Assembly (NCBI GenBank): GCA_016281675.1
Contig: JAEEJD010000087.1
Coordinates: forward strand, 1-10,788
Length of the DNA: 10,788 bases
Direction: 5' to 3'
From: Lachnospiraceae bacterium
Lineage (GTDB): Bacteria > Bacillota_A > Clostridia > Lachnospirales > Lachnospiraceae
Numbering within the stretch: position 1 is the first letter of the stretch; each line of letters begins with the position of its first letter. Below, piece after piece: positions 1 to 9,304 of the stretch. Below the pieces are notes generated by a model. The model worked only from the letters and a program-made list of their open reading frames with translations. It had not been told where the DNA came from and searched no databases. The translations under genes and the position numbers were made by a program.

Positions 1-1
1 A

Positions 2-360
<359 letters not shown>

Positions 361-361
<1 letters not shown>

Positions 362-846
362 TGAGTGATAAGAGACAGGATTATATTTCGTGGGATGAAT
401 ATTTCATGGCTGTTGCCAAGCTTGCGGGGATGAGATCGAAGGATCCAAACACGCAGGTCGGTGCCTGTATCGTGAGCCAGGATAACAAGATTCTTTCCAT
501 GGGTTACAACGGTTTTCCGAGAGGTTGTTCGGATGATGATTTTCCCTGGGCAAGGGAAGGCGAAACGCTTGAAACCAAATATGTATATACGGTTCACAGC
601 GAACTGAACGCGATACTTAATTACCGTGGAGGAAGTCTTGAAGGAGCGAAGCTATATGTCTCGCTGTTTCCGTGCAACGAGTGCACCAAGGCGATAATAC
701 AGAGCGGTATAAAGACGGTGATCTACGACTGCGACAAGTATGCGGGGACCGATCCCGTTATCGCGTCCAAGAAAATGCTGGATGCCGCAGGCGTTACTTA
801 CAGAAAATACGAACCGACAAACAGGGAGCTGATCATCACGGTTTAG
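361..846 (+). CDS. Deoxycytidylate (dCMP) deaminase
   Basis: Zinc-dependent cytoplasmic enzyme converting dCMP to dUMP, the precursor of dTMP. The 161-residue length fits the family. Zinc and catalytic residues are visible: His79 and Glu81 in HSELNAIL, and Cys105 and Cys108 in PCNEC. Upstream, the GYNGFPRGCSDD segment (residues 48-59) is the conserved stretch near the nucleotide and allosteric sites. The zinc motif is HSE rather than the common HAE; His and Glu are both kept, so activity is expected. The protein resembles the ComEB/eukaryotic DCTD branch (FPCNEC, AGVTYRKY near the C-terminus). Its ATG overlaps the upp stop by one base and no strong Shine-Dalgarno site is seen, which suggests coupling to upp. 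Its stop lies three bases before the next start. A comEB-like gene symbol is possible, but a competence role is not implied. Confidence 0.95.
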
Positions 847-849
847 TTC

Positions 850-2031
850 ATGCAGTATAAACGCAGATTAAGACAAAACTTAATAGCGTATGTAACGTGT
901 GCGCTTTGCGTCGTAACCTGTGTTTTTGCGGATTCACAGGTTAAGGTTGCGGCCTCCGTCGAAACGACTTCCCAGAAGATAAAGGATGCCGAGGAACTCA
1001 AGAAGGCCACCGAAGAAATGAAAGAGGCCACCGAACAGAAGAAAGAGGGCCTCAAAGATCAGAAGCAGGAGCTTGAAACATACTTAAGCGAACTCAACGA
1101 TAACCTTACCGCGATAACCGCGAACATAAGCGAGATAGAACAGAAGATAGCGGACAAACAGGACGAGATCGCTGTTGCACAGGGTGATCTTGAGGTGGCG
1201 CTCGGCGAGGAGAAGATCCAGTATGATCTGATGAAGAAAAGGATCAAGTTCATGTATGAACGCGGTGACAAGTCGCTGATCTCAACCTTTTTTTCGTCAA
1301 GGAGTTATGCGGATTTCTTGAACAAGGCAGATTACATTGACCGTATCGAAGACTACGATAAGAAGATGTATGACAACCTCATCCAGATCCGCAGGGACAT
1401 AGAGACAAGGGAGAGCAATCTTCGAAGCGAAGAGGAGCAGCTTCAGAGTCTCAAGAAACAGGCGCAGACGGAAGAGATGAAGGTAAATAACCTCGTTACT
1501 TCCACGAACGGATCGATCGCGCAGACTGACGGACAGATATCCGCGGCCGAACTTGAGACGGCTGCTTATGAGGCCGAGCTTAAAGCACAGGAAGAAAATC
1601 TTGCGGCACTCAAAAAGCAGCTTGCCGAAGAGCAGGCTATGATCGCCAAGGCCGCCAAGATGGCGTGGCGAGATATCTCCGAAATCCAGTTTCAGGAAGG
1701 CGACAGGGATCTTCTTGCCTGCCTGATATACTGCGAAGCAGGAAACCAGCCTTACACGGGACAGGTTGCGGTCGGAGCGGTAGTCATTAACCGAGTCAGG
1801 TCTGCGGCATATCCCAATACGGTATCGGGAGTCATATATCAGCCGAGGCAGTTCACACCCGCGGGAAGCGGACGACTGGCAACGAGACTTGCGCTCGGGG
1901 CACCGTCGGCATGCTACCAGGCGGCGGACGAGGCCATGAGAGGCGCGACCCCCGTAGGCAACTGTCTGTACTTCAGAACCGTGATCCCCGAGATCAACGG
2001 AACCATCATCGGAGATCATGTTTTTTACTGA
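850..2031 (+). CDS. Exported coiled-coil protein with C-terminal SleB/CwlJ-type cell wall hydrolase domain
   Basis: A 393-residue protein predicted to act on peptidoglycan outside the membrane. Residues 1-10 are basic and 11-27 hydrophobic, ending in a plausible signal peptidase site (VFA at 25-27), so it is a signal peptide or an anchor. Residues about 40-270 are heptad-rich coiled coil. Within it, residues 131-170 (RIKFMYERGD, then FFSSRSYADFLNKADYIDRI) resemble the hinge region of PcsB/EnvC-type hydrolase regulators. Residues 285-393 match the Hydrolase_2 (SleB/CwlJ) family: YCEAGNQPYTGQVAVGAVVINRV with candidate catalytic Glu296, then YPNTVSGVIYQPRQF, and a C-terminal IIGDHVFY. Four cysteines (291, 295, 355, 372) lie in the catalytic domain. 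The dCMP deaminase stop is in frame just upstream, so ATG 850 is the earliest start; it lacks a clear Shine-Dalgarno site. A spore-specific role is not shown; vegetative wall remodelling is equally possible. Confidence 0.85.
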   Translation: MQYKRRLRQNLIAYVTCALCVVTCVFADSQVKVAASVETTSQKIKDAEELKKATEEMKEATEQKKEGLKDQKQELETYLSELNDNLTAITANISEIEQKIADKQDEIAVAQGDLEVALGEEKIQYDLMKKRIKFMYERGDKSLISTFFSSRSYADFLNKADYIDRIEDYDKKMYDNLIQIRRDIETRESNLRSEEEQLQSLKKQAQTEEMKVNNLVTSTNGSIAQTDGQISAAELETAAYEAELKAQEENLAALKKQLAEEQAMIAKAAKMAWRDISEIQFQEGDRDLLACLIYCEAGNQPYTGQVAVGAVVINRVRSAAYPNTVSGVIYQPRQFTPAGSGRLATRLALGAPSACYQAADEAMRGATPVGNCLYFRTVIPEINGTIIGDHVFY

Positions 2032-2047
2032 TATATTGGCAATTATA

Positions 2048-2076
2048 TAGACTTTTGGGGATTTGACGGGTATAAT
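2048..2076 (+). promoter_or_regulatory. Candidate sigma-A promoter for the atp operon
   Basis: A perfect TATAAT -10 box lies at 2071-2076, with TAGACT (four of six matches to TTGACA) at 2048-2053 and a 17-base spacer. It falls in the 48-base gap between the hydrolase gene and the first atp gene, where a promoter is expected. The predicted transcription start, around 2083, falls just inside the atpZ-like reading frame whose TTG is at 2080. Either the promoter serves the downstream atp genes, or atpZ starts later, or the match is fortuitous. Confidence 0.5.
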
Positions 2077-2079
2077 TAA

Positions 2080-2400
2080 TTGAAATATCAGAAAGAAGTG
2101 TTTCATAGTTTTTCACTTATTCTTCAGTTCGGGATCAATATGATCGTTCCGATACTGCTGTGTACTTTCGCAGGGATATTTCTTGACAGGCTTTTTTCTA
2201 CATCATTCATTGTAATTATCATGTTTTTTCTCGGGGCCATGGCCGGCTTCAGAAATATCTTCGTGTTTGCGAGAAACATGAATAAGAAAACGTCACATCT
2301 CGGAAGCGATGCGGAGCATCTGGTGTCGGGTAATACCGAAGAGGATTTTACCGAGACGATGGACAGGGTATACAGGGAAAACATGAATGAACAGGATTAA
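2080..2400 (+). CDS. atpZ: AtpZ-like small membrane protein of the ATP synthase operon
   Basis: A 106-residue protein with two predicted membrane helices (about residues 10-34 and 43-64), followed by a polar acidic tail. Helix pair, length, the GxxLDRLF turn and the AGFRNIFVFAR end of the second helix fit the AtpZ/AtpI-related family encoded at the head of many Firmicute atp operons. Family work links AtpZ with AtpI to Mg2+ uptake and ATP synthase assembly; the role here is inferred. The start is uncertain. TTG at 2080 follows an in-frame TAA immediately upstream, so it is the earliest possible start; only a weak GACGGG sits before it. GTG at 2098 and ATG at 2140 are alternatives, the last cutting into the first helix. 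It overlaps the next gene by 14 bases. Confidence 0.75.
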   Translation: MKYQKEVFHSFSLILQFGINMIVPILLCTFAGIFLDRLFSTSFIVIIMFFLGAMAGFRNIFVFARNMNKKTSHLGSDAEHLVSGNTEEDFTETMDRVYRENMNEQD

Positions 2401-2788
2401 GATCATTCTCAAAGAAGACCGTACCCTGCATGAAATGCTTCTGGGGATAGTGGCGGTAAACATCATCCTTGCCGTAGTTGCGATGTTTGTTCCAAACAGA
2501 CAGCAGGCTCTTTATGCAGTACTTATCGGGACCGTTACGGCAGCCGTATACGTGATCCATATGGCGGTGACGATGGATGATGCAATGAACCTTGACGAAA
2601 AAAGTGCGGTAGTACAGGTACGCAAGCAGATGGCTGTAAGATATCTGATAGTCTGCGTTGTTGCCGGCACGAGCCTGTACTTCAGGATCGCCGATCCGAT
2701 ATTTCTGGTGATCTCAGTGATAACGATAAAAGCGGGTGCTTATCTGCAGCCGACTATACATAAAATCCTGAAACGGGAGGAGAGATAA
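2387..2788 (+). CDS. atpI: ATP synthase subunit I-like membrane protein
   Basis: A 133-residue hydrophobic protein with four likely membrane helices at about 17-35, 41-62, 84-98 and 103-121. The loop between helices 2 and 3 (DDAMNLDEKSAVVQVRKQMAVR) is charged, and the protein ends in a basic tail (HKILKREER). Position directly before atpB, size and helix count fit AtpI. In the Na+-ATP synthases of Acetobacterium and Ilyobacter, AtpI helps assemble the c-ring; in alkaliphilic Bacillus it is linked to Mg2+ transport. The sequence is divergent, so the call leans partly on context. Its ATG lies inside the end of the atpZ-like gene (14-base overlap), consistent with coupled translation, and only one base separates its stop from atpB. 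Confidence 0.8.
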   Translation: MNRIKIILKEDRTLHEMLLGIVAVNIILAVVAMFVPNRQQALYAVLIGTVTAAVYVIHMAVTMDDAMNLDEKSAVVQVRKQMAVRYLIVCVVAGTSLYFRIADPIFLVISVITIKAGAYLQPTIHKILKREER

Positions 2789-2789
2789 T

Positions 2790-3506
2790 TTGAACAGCGT
2801 AATACTCGCAGCCGATGTCAATTTTATGATCAAAGGCATATTCTCTTATCAGATATTCGGACAGACAGTCTGGATAACAACGACTCACGTGAGTCTTCTG
2901 ATAGTCTTTCTGTTGTTTGTAGTATTTGCTCTTTGTGCACATCATGTGATAGTAAATGCCGATCCGTATGCAAAGCCCGGAACATTCCAGAACATAGTTG
3001 AACTCATGGTCGAAATGCTCGACAACATGATAACGGGATGTATGGGCAAGAGTGCAAGACCTTTTCTCGGATATATCTCAACACTGTTTTCGTTCATACT
3101 TATCAGCAATATATCAGGCCTTTTGGGACTGCGTCCGCCGACAGCGGATTACGGCGTAACGTTCCCTCTGGGACTGATCACATTCGGCATGATCTTCTTT
3201 AACAAGATCAAACATCAGGGAGTCGGAGGATTCTTAAAGGGACTGTGTGATCCGTGGCCGATATGGGCACCTATCAACATCATCGGTGATGTAGCCGTTC
3301 CCGTATCCATTTCGCTCCGTCTGTTTGCAAACATCCTGTCGGGTACCGTTATGATGGCTCTCGTATACGGACTTCTGAACAAGATAGCATGGGGCTGGCC
3401 GGGATTTTTACATCTGTATTTCGATCTGTTTTCGGGCGCGATACAGACGTACGTATTCTGTATGCTCACAATGACATATGTTGCTGACGCCATAGGCGAT
3501 AATTAA
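2790..3506 (+). CDS. atpB: F1Fo ATP synthase subunit a
   Basis: Membrane stator subunit forming the ion half-channels against the c-ring. The 238-residue length fits compact bacterial a subunits. The signature PVSISLRLFANILSG (171-185) contains the essential Arg177 that releases the ion from the c-ring carboxylate; a conserved Gln219 follows in SGAIQTYVFCMLTMTYV on the last helix. The segment ISNISGLLGLRPPTADYGVTFPLGL (106-130) is typical of the family. The start is TTG at 2790, supported by a strong GGGAGGAGA ribosome site at 2775-2783; the first in-frame ATG (2826) lacks such a site. It is one base from atpI and 19 from atpE. Ion specificity cannot be read from this subunit with confidence; the c subunit is the better guide. 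Confidence 0.97.
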   Translation: MNSVILAADVNFMIKGIFSYQIFGQTVWITTTHVSLLIVFLLFVVFALCAHHVIVNADPYAKPGTFQNIVELMVEMLDNMITGCMGKSARPFLGYISTLFSFILISNISGLLGLRPPTADYGVTFPLGLITFGMIFFNKIKHQGVGGFLKGLCDPWPIWAPINIIGDVAVPVSISLRLFANILSGTVMMALVYGLLNKIAWGWPGFLHLYFDLFSGAIQTYVFCMLTMTYVADAIGDN

Positions 3507-3513
3507 AATATAG

Positions 3514-3780
<267 letters not shown>

Positions 3781-3815
3781 TTATTGCGAAATGATGATCG
3801 AAAGGAGGCAAAACG

Positions 3816-4331
3816 ATGGAACGACTGTTTGACCTTGATTTTCAGCTGCTCCACGATGCGGTCATAACAGCAGTTGCCGTTTTTGTTTTATTCCTTTTTC
3901 TGTCCTACATGCTGTTCAAACCTACGCGTGAGCTTTTGCGCAAGCGTCAGGAGAGGATCCAGACGGATCTTGATACCGCAAAACAGGACAGGGATGAAGC
4001 ACTCTCGTTAAAGAGTGAGTATGAAGCAAAGATGGCCGGCGCTCAGAAAGATGCCGATGCGGTTCTTTCCGAGGCACGCAGCAAGGCAGTCAAAAACGAA
4101 GAGCAGATCATATCCCGTGCCAAGGACGAAGCAGCGACCATTATCAGGCAGGCTCATAACGAGGCGGAACTTGAGAAACAGAAAGCCGCCGATGAGATCA
4201 AGACGCAGATCATCGATGTTGCGTCTCTTATGGCCGGTAAAGTTGTTGCGGCGGGTATTGATACAAACATTCAGGATTCCCTGATCGAAGAGACCCTGAA
4301 AGAAGTGGGTGAGAAAACATGGCAAAGCTAG
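3816..4331 (+). CDS. atpF: F1Fo ATP synthase subunit b
   Basis: Peripheral-stalk subunit linking Fo to F1 through delta. The 171-residue protein has one N-terminal membrane helix (about 14-34), the conserved FKPTRELL turn at the membrane surface (34-41), then a long charged helix rich in Lys, Glu, Ala and Asp out to about 140 that dimerises as a coiled coil. The C-terminal part (IDVASLMAGKVVAAGID) is the region expected to contact delta. The start has a strong AAAGGAGG site at 3801-3808. The 35 bases between atpE and atpF hold nothing else I can recognise. The 3' end overlaps atpH by 13 bases, which fits coupled translation of the two stalk proteins. Confidence 0.96.
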   Translation: MERLFDLDFQLLHDAVITAVAVFVLFLFLSYMLFKPTRELLRKRQERIQTDLDTAKQDRDEALSLKSEYEAKMAGAQKDADAVLSEARSKAVKNEEQIISRAKDEAATIIRQAHNEAELEKQKAADEIKTQIIDVASLMAGKVVAAGIDTNIQDSLIEETLKEVGEKTWQS

Positions 4332-4873
4332 TTACGAAAACCTATGCGGATGCACTGTTTCAGCTTGCCGAAGAAGAAGGTAAGATCGATGAGATGTATT
4401 CGGAAGTATGCGACCTCGTCGGCATACTTGATGCCAATCCGGATCTTGCCAGGGTGATGACTCATCCGAGTGTCGATAAGAACGAGAAGATCGATACGAT
4501 CAGGAACATCTTTACGAACAGGGTATCCGGGGAGCTTTGCGGACTGCTCAATCAGATAGTGATCAACAATCGCTATGAGGAGATTGACGGTATACTTGCA
4601 AGCTTCATCGCGAGTGTCAAGGAATACAAGAAGATCGGCGTGGCATATGTTACAACGCCGGCCGCACTTTCCGATGCGCAGAAATCGCTCATTGAGAAGA
4701 AACTGCTTGACACTACCGACTATGTAAAGATGGAAATGAATTATTCGGTCGATGAGAAACTTATCGGCGGAATGAAGATCCGTATAGGTGACAGGATCGT
4801 TGACAGCAGTATTTCCACAAAGCTGAACGAACTGGCGAAGAATCTTCGTCGTATTCAGCTTAGCACTATATAA
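4319..4873 (+). CDS. atpH: F1 ATP synthase subunit delta
   Basis: Peripheral-stalk protein that sits on top of the alpha3beta3 head and binds subunit b. The 184-residue length fits. The N-terminal helical domain begins with the typical KTYADALFQLAEEEGKIDE (7-25) and includes MTHPSVDKNEK (47-57), in the family position. The C-terminal domain contains the family signature LIGGMKIRIGD (148-158) followed by VDSSISTKLNELAKNL. The start lies inside the end of atpF (13-base overlap), with a GGGTGAG ribosome-site-like stretch just before it. It ends 18 bases before atpA. No anomalies seen. Confidence 0.96.
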   Translation: MAKLVTKTYADALFQLAEEEGKIDEMYSEVCDLVGILDANPDLARVMTHPSVDKNEKIDTIRNIFTNRVSGELCGLLNQIVINNRYEEIDGILASFIASVKEYKKIGVAYVTTPAALSDAQKSLIEKKLLDTTDYVKMEMNYSVDEKLIGGMKIRIGDRIVDSSISTKLNELAKNLRRIQLSTI

Positions 4874-4882
4874 GAAAGGTAA

Positions 4883-6406
<1,524 letters not shown>

Positions 6407-6424
6407 GGACGGAGGATGTAGATC

Positions 6425-7333
6425 ATGGCGTCGATGCGTGACATCAAAAGACGTAAGACAAGCATACAATCCACCCAGCAGATAACCAAGGCCATGAAGC
6501 TCGTATCCACGGTTAAGCTTCAGAGGGCCAAGGCCCGTGCGGAACAGAGCAAGAACTACACGATGCTCATGTATGACACGATCGTTTCCATAACGAACAA
6601 GTCCGGTTATATCGATCATAAATTCATGAATCCGAACGGATCGGACAAAAAAGCGGTCATTCTGATCACTTCCAACAGAGGACTTGCCGGCGGATATAAC
6701 AGCAACATCACGAAGCTCGTTACCCAGAGCGGATGGGATGTGGATAAGACCAAGATATATGCGATAGGCAAAAAGGGACGTGACGGTGTCAGGAGAAAAG
6801 GTTTTGAGGTCGTGTACGAGAATGCGGGAATGATCGAGGAACCGATCTATGCCGACGCAATGGAACTTGCGAACGATGTTCTCGAGAAGTATTCAAACGG
6901 TGAGATAGGCGAGATCTATATCGCATATACGATCTTCAAGAATACGGTTGTTCATGTTCCGAAGCTGCAGAAGCTTCTGCCTCTCGGTGAGGACAGCACC
7001 CCGACGGAATCCGTGTCGGGCAGGGAAGGTGAAGAGTCGATCAGACCGAATGCTGAGGAAGAGACCGCAAAGCGAGCTCTTATGACATATGAGCCTGACG
7101 AGGACGAAGCTTTATCCGCTATCATCCCGAAGTATGTGACCAGCCTCATTTACGGTGCGCTTATTGAAGCGGTTGCAAGTGAGAACGGTGCGAGGATGCA
7201 GGCTATGGATTCGGCTACGGATAATGCCGAGAAGATGATATCCTCACTTGAATTACAGTATAACCGTGCAAGACAGGGCGCAATCACGCAGGAGCTCACC
7301 GAGATCATCGGCGGAGCCGAAGCATTAGGCTAG
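6425..7333 (+). CDS. atpG: F1 ATP synthase subunit gamma
   Basis: Central rotor shaft that turns inside alpha3beta3 and bears on the c-ring. The N-terminal helix is classic (DIKRRKTSIQSTQQITKAMKLVSTVKLQRAK, 6-36), as are ITSNRGLAGGYN (81-92) and the C-terminal helix, which contains SENGARMQAMDSATDNAEKMI (252-272). At 302 residues it is about 15 longer than E. coli gamma. The extra length is an acidic, low-complexity stretch at about 188-229 (many Glu and Asp, with few hydrophobics), placed between the KLLPL strand and the IIPKYVTSLIYGAL helix. The ribosome site is GGAGG at 6411-6415, nine bases before ATG. After the TAG stop comes a 141-base gap, by far the longest in the operon. Confidence 0.97.
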   Translation: MASMRDIKRRKTSIQSTQQITKAMKLVSTVKLQRAKARAEQSKNYTMLMYDTIVSITNKSGYIDHKFMNPNGSDKKAVILITSNRGLAGGYNSNITKLVTQSGWDVDKTKIYAIGKKGRDGVRRKGFEVVYENAGMIEEPIYADAMELANDVLEKYSNGEIGEIYIAYTIFKNTVVHVPKLQKLLPLGEDSTPTESVSGREGEESIRPNAEEETAKRALMTYEPDEDEALSAIIPKYVTSLIYGALIEAVASENGARMQAMDSATDNAEKMISSLELQYNRARQGAITQELTEIIGGAEALG

Positions 7334-8878
<1,545 letters not shown>

Positions 8879-8887
8879 GGAGTTTGT

Positions 8888-9292
8888 ATGGCTGATACGT
8901 TTCATCTCAAGATCACCAGCCCCGACAGAGTATTCTTTGAGGGCGAAGTGACGATGGTTGAGATAAATACAACGGAAGGTCAGATAGGTGTCCTTCCGAA
9001 CCATATCCCGTTAACAAGTGTACTTGCCCCGGGGGTATGCTATCTGCATCTTCCGGATCAGGATCCGAAGGTTTGTGCCATCCACGGAGGATTTTTCGAA
9101 ATCCTTCAGGATTCGATGACAATCCTTGCGGAGGTGTGCGAATGGCCTGATGAGATCGATGTCGGAAGGGCTCAGGATGCCAAGGTACGCGCCGAGAGAA
9201 GACTTTCGGAGAAGGAAAGCGGGACCGATATAGCCCGTGCCATACTGGCACTGAAACGAAGTGCCGTAAGAATAGAAACGGCAGGAAAATGA
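8888..9292 (+). CDS. atpC: F1 ATP synthase subunit epsilon
   Basis: Central-stalk subunit that links gamma to the c-ring and can inhibit ATP hydrolysis. The 134 residues give an N-terminal beta-sandwich (FHLKITSPDRVFFEGEVTMVEINTTEGQIGVLPNH, 5-39) and a C-terminal helical hairpin (about 90-130). The hairpin begins with IDVGRA (90-95), matching the I/LDxxRA ATP-binding motif described in Bacillus epsilon, and the second helix has Arg117, Arg124 and Arg128 near the positions of the other ATP-contacting arginines. This suggests an ATP-sensing regulatory epsilon, but binding is not proven. The ribosome site TAAGGAG (8876-8882) includes the atpD stop, nine bases separating the genes, so the two are probably coupled. 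Confidence 0.95.
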   Translation: MADTFHLKITSPDRVFFEGEVTMVEINTTEGQIGVLPNHIPLTSVLAPGVCYLHLPDQDPKVCAIHGGFFEILQDSMTILAEVCEWPDEIDVGRAQDAKVRAERRLSEKESGTDIARAILALKRSAVRIETAGK

Positions 9293-9304
9293 TCATAGAT
9301 CTGT

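Noticed and set aside
2032..2079. Terminator after the hydrolase gene
   Set aside because: No inverted repeat with a T-run is visible in these 48 bases; only the promoter-like boxes stand out.
1297..2106. Open frame of 269 codons on the minus strand over the hydrolase gene
   Set aside because: The plus-strand frame has a signal peptide, coiled coil and Hydrolase_2 motifs; the antisense product is low-quality and shares no recognisable domain.
6411..6421. Start-stop ATGTAG immediately after the GGAGG site before atpG
   Set aside because: The ATG abuts the ribosome site with no spacing, so initiation there is unlikely; the ATG at 6425 has proper spacing and matches known gamma N-termini.
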